Positions 7,889-15,981 are shown, numbered from the stretch's first letter. The stretch: DNA of 64,000 bases from JACDEA01 sp963742585 (GCA_963742585.1 CAVUMI010000006.1:124001-188000), one strand, 5' to 3'. The notes: generated by a model not told the origin, from the letters alone. Program-made: numbers and translations.

Positions 7889-8662
7889 TCAGGTGGCCCG
7901 AGTGACGTCCGGGCCGCGGCGCAGGGTGTGGCCACCGTCGATGGCGAAGCACTGGCCGGTAACCCAGGACGACTCGGGCCCGAGCAGGTAGCGGACGCCC
8001 GCCGCGATGTCCTCGACCGTGCCGAGGCGACCCAGCGGCATCTGCTCGATGTAGTCGGCCACGATGCCCTCGTTGGCCGCCAGCGGCGTGGCCAGGTCGG
8101 TCGGAACGAGTCCGGGCCTGACCGCGTTCACCCGCACGTTGGATGCACCGAGTTCGTCGGCTGCACCCTTAACCAAGGCCTCCAACGCCGCCTTGCTCAC
8201 GCAGTACGGCGTCATCATGCGGTGCGTCAGGGGCGCGGCGATCGACGATAGAGCGACGATCGATCCGCCACCGGCGGCGACCATGGCGCTGCCGGCGTGC
8301 TTGATGCAGAGGAAGGCACCGTCGAGGTTGGTCCCCATGCATTGACGCCACATCTCGAGCGGGACCATGGTGATCGGGCCTCCGGCGCCGGTCCCCGCGG
8401 CCAGCACTGCGAGGTGCAGCGCGCCGAGTGCGCTCGATGCAACTTCCACGGCGCGCACGACGTCGTCCTCCGACGCGACATCGCACTGCACGTAGGACGC
8501 CCGATCGCCCAGCTCGGCCGCCGCCGCCTTGACCACATCCTCGCGACGACCGGCCAGCGTGACGTGCGCGCCGTCAGCATGCAGCGCGGTAGCGCAGGCG
8601 AGGCCGATGCCGGTGCCGCCTCCTGTGATGAGTGCGGCCTGGCCCTCCAGCGGGCCGCTCAC
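7889..8662 (-). CDS. SDR-family oxidoreductase
   Basis: A 257-residue short-chain dehydrogenase/reductase. The cofactor motif TGGGTGIG is at residues 13-20, the catalytic serine in ALSS (about 139-140), and Tyr153-x3-Lys157 in PYCVSKAAL. The arginines in LAGRR (39-40) suggest NADP(H). I set the start at GTG 8662 because it overlaps the moaD stop (GTGA); the frame stays open upstream but that part is antisense to the threonine-synthase gene. The substrate is unknown; general 3-ketoacyl or sugar-type reductase activity is possible. It is the last gene of the riboswitch-led thrC-moaD-SDR unit, which may or may not mean a shared pathway. Confidence 0.85.
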   Translation of the reverse strand: MSGPLEGQAALITGGGTGIGLACATALHADGAHVTLAGRREDVVKAAAAELGDRASYVQCDVASEDDVVRAVEVASSALGALHLAVLAAGTGAGGPITMVPLEMWRQCMGTNLDGAFLCIKHAGSAMVAAGGGSIVALSSIAAPLTHRMMTPYCVSKAALEALVKGAADELGASNVRVNAVRPGLVPTDLATPLAANEGIVADYIEQMPLGRLGTVEDIAAGVRYLLGPESSWVTGQCFAIDGGHTLRRGPDVTRAT

Positions 8663-8934
8663 CCGCCGGCTACGGCAGGGACGATGGAGACGGTCTGGCC
8701 GTCGGTTACCGGCGTGTCCAGACCTTGCAGGAAGCGCACGTCCTCGTCGGCGACGAACACGTTTACGAAGCGCCGCAGGCTCCCGTCGTCGGCGAAGAGC
8801 CGTTCGGCAAAGCCGGCGTGGGCCGCGTCGAGCGCCTTGAGCACTTCGCCGACGGTGGAACCGTCGACCGAGACCTCGCCGGTGCCGCCCGTCAGCGTCC
8901 GCAGCTGCGTCGGTATGCGGACGTTGACGGCCAT
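8659..8934 (-). CDS. MoaD/ThiS-family sulfur-carrier protein
   Basis: A 91-residue ubiquitin-like protein ending in the di-glycine (residues 90-91) that in this family is adenylated and turned into a thiocarboxylate. Beta-grasp landmarks are VNVRIPTQLRTLTGG and the FVNVFVADEDVRFLQGL segment. Members include MoaD (molybdopterin), ThiS (thiamine) and CysO (cysteine synthesis). No moa or thi gene is nearby; its start abuts the stop of a PLP enzyme of the threonine-synthase fold. This recalls the CysO-CysM pair, where the carrier hands sulfur to a PLP-bound intermediate. A role in sulfur amino-acid synthesis is my inference. The activating E1-like enzyme is not in the window. Confidence 0.88.
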   Translation of the reverse strand: MAVNVRIPTQLRTLTGGTGEVSVDGSTVGEVLKALDAAHAGFAERLFADDGSLRRFVNVFVADEDVRFLQGLDTPVTDGQTVSIVPAVAGG

Positions 8935-10176
8935 CTAGTTCTCCTCGAGGTCGGCCAGCACTGCAGCGAACGCGTCCAGCGTAGGAGCGATCGTCGCCGT
9001 CGGCTTCGAGGTCGCCGCCACGGCCTCGATCGTCTTCAGGCCATGCCCGGTGACCATGGCGACGACCCGCTCGTCGCGCCGGACGACACCGGCCGCGGCC
9101 AACTTGGCCAGCGTGGCGATGGTGACGCCGCCAGCCGTCTCGGCGAAGATCCCCTCCGTACGCGCCAGCAGCTTGATCGCGGCAACCACCTCGTCGTCGG
9201 TGACCGCTTCGATGACGCCACCGGTCTGGCGCGCCGCCTCCACCGCGTACGGACCGTCGGCCGGATTCCCGATGGCCAGCGACTTGGCGATCGTGTTCGG
9301 CTTGACCGGACGCACGATGTCGGTGCCTTCCTTGAACGCGGTGGCGACCGGCGAGCATCCGAGCGCCTGCGCGCCGGAGATGCGCACCGAAGCCTCGTCG
9401 GGCAGGAGGCCGACCTTGTGCAGCTCCTGAAAGCCCTTGTGCACCTTGGTGAGTTGGCTGCCGGAGGCGATCGGGACCACTACGTGGTCGGGCGCCTCCC
9501 AACCGAGCTGCTCGGCCACTTCGAAGGCCAACGTCTTCGAGCCCTCGGAGTAGTAGGTGCGCACGTTGACGTTGACGAACGCCCACGTGGGCTGCTCGCC
9601 CGCCAGCTCGGCGCACAGCCGGTTGACGTCGTCGTAGTTGCCGTCGACCGCGATCACGTTGCCGCCGTAGACGGCGGTCATGACGACCTTGCCCGCCTCG
9701 AGGTCATGCGGAATGAACACGTAGGACTTCATGCCGGCGTGGGCGGCGTGGGCCGCCACTGCGTTGGCGAGGTTGCCGGTGGACGCGCACGCGGCGACCT
9801 TGAACCCGAGTTCTCGAGCCTTCGTCAGCGCGACCGACACGACGCGGTCCTTGAACGACCCGGTGGGATTCACCGTGTCGTTCTTGATCCAGACCTCGCC
9901 GAGACCGAGCTCGGCGGCGAGCCGCTCGGCTCGGACCAGTGGCGTGAACCCGGCGCCCAGGTCGACGGGCGAACCGGCATTGGCCGGGAGCAACGGGGCG
10001 TACCGCCAGATGGTCAGCGGCCCCTGGGCGATGCTCTCGCGCGTCACCTCGGCGGCGATGCGGTCGTAGTCGTACACGACCTCGAGCGGGCCGAAACAGA
10101 AGTCACACACGTGCAGCGCCTCGGCCGGATACGTCCGCGCACATTCCCGACAGCGGAGCCCTTCAACGAATGACAC
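8935..10176 (-). CDS. thrC: Threonine synthase-like PLP enzyme
   Basis: A 413-residue fold-type II PLP enzyme. The N-terminus has a four-cysteine zinc ribbon (Cys9, Cys12, Cys24, Cys27). The PLP lysine is Lys109 in NPTGSFKDR, followed by the STGNLANA phosphate loop. By family it would convert O-phosphohomoserine to threonine. Two features make another reaction possible: a sulfur-carrier gene follows directly, and the leader reads as a SAM-binding riboswitch, normally found on methionine and cysteine genes. An alternative is sulfur addition to O-phosphohomoserine, giving homocysteine. The start is GTG 10176 with a good ribosome binding site, GAGGAGG, four bases upstream. Confidence 0.88.
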   Translation of the reverse strand: MSFVEGLRCRECARTYPAEALHVCDFCFGPLEVVYDYDRIAAEVTRESIAQGPLTIWRYAPLLPANAGSPVDLGAGFTPLVRAERLAAELGLGEVWIKNDTVNPTGSFKDRVVSVALTKARELGFKVAACASTGNLANAVAAHAAHAGMKSYVFIPHDLEAGKVVMTAVYGGNVIAVDGNYDDVNRLCAELAGEQPTWAFVNVNVRTYYSEGSKTLAFEVAEQLGWEAPDHVVVPIASGSQLTKVHKGFQELHKVGLLPDEASVRISGAQALGCSPVATAFKEGTDIVRPVKPNTIAKSLAIGNPADGPYAVEAARQTGGVIEAVTDDEVVAAIKLLARTEGIFAETAGGVTIATLAKLAAAGVVRRDERVVAMVTGHGLKTIEAVAATSKPTATIAPTLDAFAAVLADLEEN

Positions 10177-10184
10177 CTGTCCTC

Positions 10185-10273
10185 CTCATCGTTTCGGGCT
10201 TTGGCACCTGGCTGCGTTTGCAGCTGGTTGTCGCGGTGTCGACGGGCCCGATCCCTCAACCGCTCTTGATGAA
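10185..10273 (-). promoter_or_regulatory. SAM riboswitch (S-box; SAM-I/SAM-IV type) before thrC
   Basis: On the minus strand the leader reads TTCATC-AAGAGCGGTTGAGGGA, then GGGCCCGTCGACACCGCGACAACC, a GCTGC/GCAGC hairpin, GGTGCCAAAGCCC and GATGAG. These are the conserved blocks of the S-box family in order: AGAG, GAGGGA, GGCCC, the CCGCGACAACC side of P2, P3, and GGUGCCAA. The outer ends pair as helix P1 (10268-10273 with 10185-10190). The last P1 base is also the first base of the GGAGG ribosome binding site (10181-10185), so SAM binding would probably block translation. SAM-I versus SAM-IV cannot be settled by eye. Confidence 0.85.
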
Positions 10274-10299
10274 CATGCCTGCGCTGACAGACTACACGC

Positions 10300-11040
10300 A
10301 TGCGCGCATTTGCCTCCTCCGAGTTCCGGCTCCCGGAACTGGTCGCGCGCAAGCGCTCGGGCGACGTCCGCATCTCGGTGTGTCTGCCGGCGCGGGACGA
10401 GGCGGCGACGGTGGGCGACGTCGTCGCTGCCATACCGGACGAACTGGTCGATGAGATCGTGGTGGTCGACGACGGCTCGACCGACGATACCGTCGCCGTC
10501 GCTGCCCGGGCCGGCGCGCGGGTCGTCAGCATTGCGCCGGCCGGGAAGGGTGCGGCCATGCGCCGCGGTCTGGAAGACACGACCGGTGACCTCGTCGTCT
10601 ACCTCGACGCCGACGTGCGCAACTTCGAACAGCACTTCGTCACCGGTTTGGTCGGACCGCTCCTCTCTCATGACGGCGTCGCGCTGGTCAAGGGCTGCTA
10701 CGCCCGGCCCACCGCCGACGGTCCCGCGGGTGGCGGCCGCGTCACCGAGCTGGTGGCCAAGCCGCTTCTGGCGTTGCTATTCCCCGACCTGCCGCGATTT
10801 CGCCAGCCCCTCGCCGGCGAGGTTGCGGCACGGCGTGAGCTTCTCCAGCGACTCACGTTCGCCGAGGGCTACGCCGTCGACCTTGCGCTGCTGCTCGACG
10901 CGGTCGCCGCGGTCGGCACCGACGGCGTGGCCGAGGTCGACCTCGGCGTTCGCGTGCACCGCAACCGGCCGCTCGCCGAGCTGGCGCCGCAGGCCGAGGC
11001 GGTCATGCAGGCGGTCCTCGACCGCGCTCACGCTAGATAG
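10300..11040 (+). CDS. gpgS: Glucosyl-3-phosphoglycerate synthase
   Basis: A 246-residue GT-A glycosyltransferase of the GpgS (GT81) type, which joins glucose from a nucleotide sugar to 3-phosphoglycerate, the first step to glucosylglycerate and, in mycobacteria, methylglucose lipopolysaccharide. Visible motifs: VCLPARDEAATVGD, VVVDDGSTDDT (about 55-64), the metal-binding DAD (residues 103-105), and the GpgS-specific RQPLAGEVAARR. It is shorter than the mycobacterial protein (about 320 residues), mainly at the C-terminus. The gene overlaps the convergent glycerate-kinase gene by 13 bases. Trehalose genes lie next, so this block looks like compatible-solute or storage-sugar synthesis. No phosphatase GpgP is seen. 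Confidence 0.85.
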   Translation: MRAFASSEFRLPELVARKRSGDVRISVCLPARDEAATVGDVVAAIPDELVDEIVVVDDGSTDDTVAVAARAGARVVSIAPAGKGAAMRRGLEDTTGDLVVYLDADVRNFEQHFVTGLVGPLLSHDGVALVKGCYARPTADGPAGGGRVTELVAKPLLALLFPDLPRFRQPLAGEVAARRELLQRLTFAEGYAVDLALLLDAVAAVGTDGVAEVDLGVRVHRNRPLAELAPQAEAVMQAVLDRAHAR

Positions 11041-12017
11041 CCGCGCACAACCTCTTCGACAACCGCCGCGGTCTCGCGGATCGCCCGCTCGCGTCCGACG
11101 GCATCGACGAGCGATAGGACTGGCACTCCCTCCGGTGTCGACGTCCCTGGATCGGCTTCGCCCACCACGACGAGCGCGGCGATGCCCGCCTCGCTCGCCA
11201 GACCAACTACGCCGCCGACCGCTTTGCCGCGAAACGACTGCGAGTCGAGGAACCCTTCACCGGTTACGACGAGATCGGCGCCTTCGATCACGTCCTCGAG
11301 CCCGAGGTGCTCGGCCACGACGTCGAAACCCACGACCAGCTGCGCGCCGACGGCGGCCAGACCGCCGGCGAGGCCACCGGCCGCGCCCGATCCTGCGAGG
11401 TCGCGCACGTCGACTCCGTGGTCGGCGAGATAGGACTCAGCGAGGCGCGCCAGTCGGCGCTCGAGCAACGTGACCTGCTTGGCGCTCGCCCCCTTCTGCG
11501 CGGCGAAGTCCGTCGCGGCGGCGACGAACGTCGTACTGACATCGCACGCCACCACGAGATCGATCCCGCGTAGCCGCGCCTTTGAACCGATCGCTCGCAG
11601 CGCGCCGAGGCCGCCGTCGGTCGTCGCCGAACCGCCGACCGCCACGATGATGCGCCGCGCCCCTCCTTCCAGGGCGGCCAGCACCAGTTCACCGGTGCCG
11701 TAGGTGCTGGCGTCGAGCGCGTCGTTGCTCTCGGGCCCACCGGCCAGCGTTAGGCCAGACGCCTCGGCCATCTCGATGATCGCCGTTCCGCCGTCGAGGC
11801 GCCAGGCGGCATCGACTGGTGAGCCGAGCGGTCCGGTCACCCTCGTCGTGCGGTTGCCGCCGCCAAGCACCGCGAGCGTGCCTTCACCGCCGTCGGCCAC
11901 CGGCAGCTCGTCGCAGTGCCACCCCTGCGAGCGAGCGGCCCGGCCGATCGCGGCAGCGACCTCGGCTGCGGTCGCCGTCCCACGAAACTTGTCGGGAGCA
12001 GCGATCAGCCGGGGCAC
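11028..12017 (-). CDS. Glycerate kinase (GarK/GlxK family)
   Basis: A 329-residue glycerate kinase I family protein (usual length about 370). Signature segments are the N-terminal APDKFRGTATAAEVAAAI, the ELPVADGGEGT loop, VGGSATTDGGLGAL and VVTGEGFLDSQSFRGKAVGGV. It phosphorylates glycerate, probably to 2-phosphoglycerate for this family, in the cytoplasm. Its neighbour gpgS uses 3-phosphoglycerate, so the kinase may recycle glycerate released from glucosylglycerate, or simply feed glycolysis. It diverges from otsA with 18 bases between starts. Confidence 0.9.
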   Translation of the reverse strand: MPRLIAAPDKFRGTATAAEVAAAIGRAARSQGWHCDELPVADGGEGTLAVLGGGNRTTRVTGPLGSPVDAAWRLDGGTAIIEMAEASGLTLAGGPESNDALDASTYGTGELVLAALEGGARRIIVAVGGSATTDGGLGALRAIGSKARLRGIDLVVACDVSTTFVAAATDFAAQKGASAKQVTLLERRLARLAESYLADHGVDVRDLAGSGAAGGLAGGLAAVGAQLVVGFDVVAEHLGLEDVIEGADLVVTGEGFLDSQSFRGKAVGGVVGLASEAGIAALVVVGEADPGTSTPEGVPVLSLVDAVGRERAIRETAAVVEEVVRGYLA

Positions 12018-12035
12018 CTTGGTTAGTTTGCTTAC

Positions 12036-13409
12036 ATGGCACCGCTGGTTGTGGTCTCGAACCGCGGGCCGCTGGCATTTTCACGGGACGACAACGGCAC
12101 GCTTCAGCCCGGGCGCGGCGCGGGCGGGTTGGTATCGACACTGGGTCCTGCCGTAGAGGGACGCGACGCGGTGTGGGTATCGGCCGCCATCTCAGATGAC
12201 GATCGCGAGGCCGCACGGGAAGGCTTGACGGAGTTTGAAGGATTCCGCTGGCGCGCGCTCGTCGTCGACGCCGCCGAATACCGCATGTACTACGACACGG
12301 TCGCCAACGCGACGTTGTGGTTCATGCACCACGCGCTGTTCGACCTCCCCCGCCGGCCGCGGATCGATCGGCGCTGGCGAGAAGCGTGGGCCGCGTACCG
12401 CAGCGTGAACGAAGCGTTCGCCGATGCGGTCTGCGAGGAGGCCGACGCCGACGCGACCGTTCTCGTCCACGATTACCACCTCGCGCTGATGGGCTCGCGA
12501 TTGGCCTCGGTGCGCCCCGACCTCCGCACCGCGCACTTCAACCACACCCCGTTCTGTTCGCCAAGCGGGCTGCGCGTCTTACCGGCCGACGTCGCCAACG
12601 AGCTGATGTCGGGCTTGGCCGGCTTCGGCGCCTGCGGCTTCCACGCGCAGCGGTGGGCCGATGAGTTCGTGCGCTGCGCCACCGAGATGCTCGGCGCCGC
12701 ACCGCCCACGTTCGTGGCGCCGGCCGCCACCGATCACGACGACATCGCCAAGGTGGCGGCCAGCGATGAGTGCGCGCGCGAGTTGGCGACACTCAACGAC
12801 CAGATAGGCGACCGCCGCTTCATCGCGCGGGTCGACCGCATCGAGCTCTCCAAGAACCTGCTGCGCGGCTTCCTCGCCTTCGACGACCTGCTGCACACGC
12901 GGCCGGAGTGGCGCGAGCGCGTCGTGTTCGGCGCGTTCATCTACCCGTCGCGAGAGGCGCTGCCCGAGTACCTCGCGTACCGCGTCGAGGTCGAGGCGCT
13001 GGCGCTCCGCATCAACCAGACGTGGGCCACGCCGAGTTGGACACCGATCATCCTCGACACCGATGACTACTTCCCGCGCTCGTGCGCGGCGTTGCGCCGC
13101 TACGACGTGCTGCTCGTGAATCCGGTGCGCGACGGACTCAACCTCGTCGCCAAGGAAGGTTCGGTGCTGAACGAGTGTGATGGCGTGCTGGCCCTGTCAC
13201 GCGAGGCCGGTGTGTGGGAGGAGCTCGAGGGCGGCGCTCTCGACGTCAACCCATTCGACGTCGCCGGGACCGCCGACGTGCTCGCCGAGGCGCTGGCGAT
13301 GGATCACAGTGAACGCGCCCGCCGGGCGGCGATCTTGCGCGCCGCCGCGGTCAGCCGCAGCCCTGACGACTGGCTCGACGACCAGCTGCGCGCCGCCCGC
13401 CAGCGCTGA
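12036..13409 (+). CDS. otsA: Trehalose-6-phosphate synthase
   Basis: A 457-residue GT20 glycosyltransferase making trehalose 6-phosphate from UDP- or GDP-glucose and glucose 6-phosphate. Motifs in order: VVVSNRGPLAF at the N-terminus, RGAGGLVSTLGP, VHDYHLALMG, HFNHTPF, IARVDRIELSKNLLRG, and LVNPVRDGLNLVAKEG near the nucleotide-sugar site. Length is near the family norm. The convergent gene is the matching phosphatase otsB, and the two overlap by 106 bases at their 3' ends, so both proteins carry tails read from opposite strands of the same DNA. Confidence 0.94.
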   Translation: MAPLVVVSNRGPLAFSRDDNGTLQPGRGAGGLVSTLGPAVEGRDAVWVSAAISDDDREAAREGLTEFEGFRWRALVVDAAEYRMYYDTVANATLWFMHHALFDLPRRPRIDRRWREAWAAYRSVNEAFADAVCEEADADATVLVHDYHLALMGSRLASVRPDLRTAHFNHTPFCSPSGLRVLPADVANELMSGLAGFGACGFHAQRWADEFVRCATEMLGAAPPTFVAPAATDHDDIAKVAASDECARELATLNDQIGDRRFIARVDRIELSKNLLRGFLAFDDLLHTRPEWRERVVFGAFIYPSREALPEYLAYRVEVEALALRINQTWATPSWTPIILDTDDYFPRSCAALRRYDVLLVNPVRDGLNLVAKEGSVLNECDGVLALSREAGVWEELEGGALDVNPFDVAGTADVLAEALAMDHSERARRAAILRAAAVSRSPDDWLDDQLRAARQR

Positions 13410-14179
13410 GTTCCCCGTTCAGCGCGCGCGAGGTCTCGGAGCCTGGCCACGACAGCCGGCGGGCCGTCGAGGATCTCGTCGGCCCGCTCGATCAACTCCG
13501 CCGGCGCCTCGGTGGAGCGCACCGCGACCTTCAGTGCGGTGCCACCGTCGGCCGTGAAACGGTCGAGTGCGTCGAACGCGAAGAGGTCCCCGCGGTCGTC
13601 ACCTATGAAGCACGCCGTGTGGAGGCCGTCGACGAGCTGGCCGACGACCGTCCCCTTGTCGATGGCCAGCGGAGGCCGCAGTTCGTAGGACATCCGGGCG
13701 ACGTAGAGGCCGAGACCCCGACGAGCTGCCTCGGCCTCGGCGAAGTGACGCGCCCACTCGTCGTGCTCGGGAGCGGGACGGACATGCAGCGTGACGCTCA
13801 ATCCTTTGCGCTCCACGCCCACGCCTTCGGGCGCGTCGAATTCGGCCGCGTCTGCAGCAGCTGAGACGGCGTCGCGCCACTGAGCGGCCTCAGGGTGCTC
13901 GGCGACGACGTCGCCCACCGCCGACTCGAGGCCGTAGAGGCCATAGGCGGTGATCGGCTGACCGGCCAGGCGCAGGTGCTCGATCAGGAAGCGCACGGGC
14001 CGGCCCGAGACAACGGCCACCGACGTGTAGCGCTCGGCCACCGCTCGCAGGACCTCGACCGCGCCATCGAGCGGGCGGGCCAGGTCGGGATCGAGCACGA
14101 TCGTCGAAAGCGTGCCGTCGTAGTCCAGGAACACGCCGGTGGTGGCCGGATCACGCTTGAGGTCCGCCCAGGCCGTCAC
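13304..14179 (-). CDS. otsB: Trehalose-6-phosphate phosphatase
   Basis: A 291-residue HAD-family phosphatase that removes phosphate from trehalose 6-phosphate. The nucleophile motif DYDGT is at residues 19-23; other HAD motifs are VVSGRPVRFL, PPLAIDKGTVV (lysine) and FIGDDRGDLFAFDAL (acidic pair). The natural fold should end around VARLRDLA; the last 35 or so residues are Arg/Ala/Ser-rich and lie antisense to otsA, so they look like a read-on tail rather than a domain. Starts with ATG, 26 bases from the divergent lipoprotein gene. Confidence 0.92.
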   Translation of the reverse strand: MTAWADLKRDPATTGVFLDYDGTLSTIVLDPDLARPLDGAVEVLRAVAERYTSVAVVSGRPVRFLIEHLRLAGQPITAYGLYGLESAVGDVVAEHPEAAQWRDAVSAAADAAEFDAPEGVGVERKGLSVTLHVRPAPEHDEWARHFAEAEAARRGLGLYVARMSYELRPPLAIDKGTVVGQLVDGLHTACFIGDDRGDLFAFDALDRFTADGGTALKVAVRSTEAPAELIERADEILDGPPAVVARLRDLARAERGTQRWRAARSWSSSQSSGLRLTAAARKIAARRARSL

Positions 14180-14205
14180 GGTGGGCGAAAGTAGCCTCCG
14201 CCCCC

Positions 14206-14997
14206 ATGCGTCGGGCCGTCCTTCTCCTCGCCGCGGCCGGGATAGTGCTCACCGGCTGCCGGGCCGACACCGTTCGGATCTCCTTCCGGCCGCAGGCTGG
14301 CGCGGTGTATCGCTACGCGGTGCGGGTGAAGACGAGCACCCGCTCGACGCTGGCCGATGCGGCGCCGCGACGGCCGCCGGACGAGGAGTTCGTACTGCAC
14401 GCCGAGCACCGGGTGGTCAGCGTCGGCCGGCGCGACACCGAGCTCGAGGTGCGGCTCGACATCCCCGACGTGGGCCGGCGCACGTTCACCGCCCGCTTCG
14501 ATCGCGGCGCGGAGCTCAGCCGGATCCAGAGCATCGAAGGCGTGCCGGCCGAGGCGCTCGGGCGGCTGGGGTTGTCGGAGATCCTCCCCGGCGCGGCCGG
14601 CGCGCCGCCGCTGCGACCCCTCGCGCCCGGCGACCGCTGGGCCATCGACTCGGCCGCCGACATCATTGGCGGCACGGGCAGCCGGCTTCGGGGCGAAGGG
14701 CGGCTGATCGAACTCGGTGTCATCCGGGGCCGCAACGTGGCCACGCTGGAGAGCCGCTACGAGCTTCCCGTCCGGCGCACGAGCGTCTCCGGCGAGGCAA
14801 CCATCGAACTCGACGGCACGCAGACCACCGTCGTGCGGACGGTGCGGGCGCTGGCCGATGGGGCGGTCGAGTCGGCCCGGTCGGTGACGCAGGCCCGCTA
14901 CCGCGTCACGATCACTCCGCCGCCGGGCTCGGCCGGTGCACCGCTCACCGGTCGGCTGACCGTCGAGGTGCAATCGACCACCGCGCGGGAGCGCTAA
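14206..14997 (+). CDS. Putative lipoprotein, function unknown
   Basis: A 263-residue protein with a type II signal sequence: basic start, short hydrophobic stretch and lipobox LTGC (Cys18). The rest is predicted beta-rich and soluble, with alternating charged and hydrophobic residues (FRPQAGAVYRYAVRVKT, VEVQSTTARER). I do not recognise a specific family. It would be anchored to the outer face of the cytoplasmic membrane. Its end overlaps the convergent LytR_C gene by four bases. Confidence 0.65.
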   Translation: MRRAVLLLAAAGIVLTGCRADTVRISFRPQAGAVYRYAVRVKTSTRSTLADAAPRRPPDEEFVLHAEHRVVSVGRRDTELEVRLDIPDVGRRTFTARFDRGAELSRIQSIEGVPAEALGRLGLSEILPGAAGAPPLRPLAPGDRWAIDSAADIIGGTGSRLRGEGRLIELGVIRGRNVATLESRYELPVRRTSVSGEATIELDGTQTTVVRTVRALADGAVESARSVTQARYRVTITPPPGSAGAPLTGRLTVEVQSTTARER

Positions 14998-15587
14998 AGC
15001 CGGCGGGTCGTTGTGGTGGTGGCGCCGGGGGTTGTCGCCCCGGTGCGAGTGGCCGCGTAGTCGGGGCCGACAAGGACAAGCACGTTGGCCGCCTTGAGAT
15101 CGCTCACCGGCAGACCGGTTGTCGGCATCGGCGCCACCGGCGGCGCCGGCGTCAGACCGAGGAGCGCGGCGATCTTGCGGGCGTCGCTGTCATAGCCCGC
15201 GGCGAAATAGACGGTCGTGTTGCGCTTGGCTGCTTTGGCCGCCGCGGTGGCGTCGGCCGGCGCCAGCGCGTTGTAGCCGACCTGCGCCAGAACCTTTTGC
15301 GCCGCGAGGGCAACGCCCGTGGTGGTGGTGCCGTTGGCCACAAGGACCTTGACCGCCGACGCCGGGCGGGTGGTGGTTGTGACCGCCGCCGGTGCGGTGG
15401 TGGGCGCCACGGTGGAGTCCGACGCTTGGACGTCGGTCGACGGCGACGGTCCCGAATCGACGGACTGGAGGAGGACGACACCCAGCACGACCGCCACCCC
15501 GATCAGCAGCGCGCCCCGCGCCGTGTGCACGCCCACCGAGCGAGCAAACGACCCGTCGTCGGCGGCTTGGCGCCCTCGCCGCATCAT
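14994..15587 (-). CDS. Membrane protein with extracellular LytR_C domain
   Basis: A 197-residue protein with a short cytoplasmic start, one membrane helix (about 25-43, GALLIGVAVVLGVVLLQ), a Thr/Ala-rich spacer, and a C-terminal LytR_C domain (about 78-180: VKVLVANGTTTTGVALAAQKVL). LytR_C domains follow LytR-CpsA-Psr enzymes or occur alone on wall-associated proteins. The upstream neighbour is a DUF3263 protein, and the same pair is adjacent in mycobacteria (Rv0430/Rv0431, the latter known as VirR). That makes this a VirR-like envelope protein by synteny; function here is inferred. Confidence 0.8.
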   Translation of the reverse strand: MMRRGRQAADDGSFARSVGVHTARGALLIGVAVVLGVVLLQSVDSGPSPSTDVQASDSTVAPTTAPAAVTTTTRPASAVKVLVANGTTTTGVALAAQKVLAQVGYNALAPADATAAAKAAKRNTTVYFAAGYDSDARKIAALLGLTPAPPVAPMPTTGLPVSDLKAANVLVLVGPDYAATRTGATTPGATTTTTRRL

Positions 15588-15597
15588 GGCGTCGGTG

Positions 15598-15855
15598 TCA
15601 CCGCGGCGGCTGTCCGGCCGTGCGGCCCTCGAACTTGACCCGGCGGCGCTGCTCGCCGTCGCGGCGGAGCCGGCGAACCACCAACGGCTCGTAGGCGAGC
15701 GCCTCCTCCGAGTCCATCAGGCCCCGGCGAAGCTTGTAGAACGCGCTGGGCGACAACGCGAACCGCTCCCGGATGGCCGCGTCCTTGGCGCCGGTCTCGA
15801 GCACCCAATCACGCTCGAAATCCAGGATTGCCCGCTCCAAGTCAGACAGGGCCAT
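15598..15855 (-). CDS. DUF3263 protein, helix-turn-helix-like
   Basis: An 85-residue protein: MALSDLERAILDFERDW opens it, then RERFALSPSAFYKLRRGLMDSEEALAYEPLVVRRLRR. This is the DUF3263 pattern, a small alpha-helical protein with an HTH-like segment found throughout actinobacteria. I set the start at ATG 15855; the frame is open for 52 more codons upstream, but those codons run into the tRNA region and are not family-like. It probably sits in an operon with the LytR_C gene ten bases downstream. DNA binding is plausible but unproven. Confidence 0.82.
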   Translation of the reverse strand: MALSDLERAILDFERDWVLETGAKDAAIRERFALSPSAFYKLRRGLMDSEEALAYEPLVVRRLRRDGEQRRRVKFEGRTAGQPPR

Positions 15856-15928
15856 TCGCGGCAGCCTGCCAACACCCACCCCCAGAATCAAGCACCGTCC
15901 ACAGCCCGCCCCTCCTGACCACCACGAC

Positions 15929-15972
15929 GTGTCGGTGCTTTTGTCTACGGAAAGCGCGAAAAGCACCGACAC
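15929..15972. terminator. Inverted repeat downstream of tRNA-Thr
   Basis: Perfect 14-base arms, GTGTCGGTGCTTTT and AAAAGCACCGACAC, around a 16-base loop. It follows the 3' end of the leftward tRNA gene by about nine bases and probably ends or processes that transcript. There is no U-tract after the stem. Confidence 0.6.
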
Positions 15973-15981
15973 ATGGTCTCG

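Noticed and set aside
8663..9616. Long N-terminal extension of the SDR gene, and similar ones for rlmB, tmk, holB and tilS
   Set aside because: These codons lie antisense or out of frame over the upstream gene and are Arg-rich; a GTGA/ATGA overlap gives a family-like start in each case.
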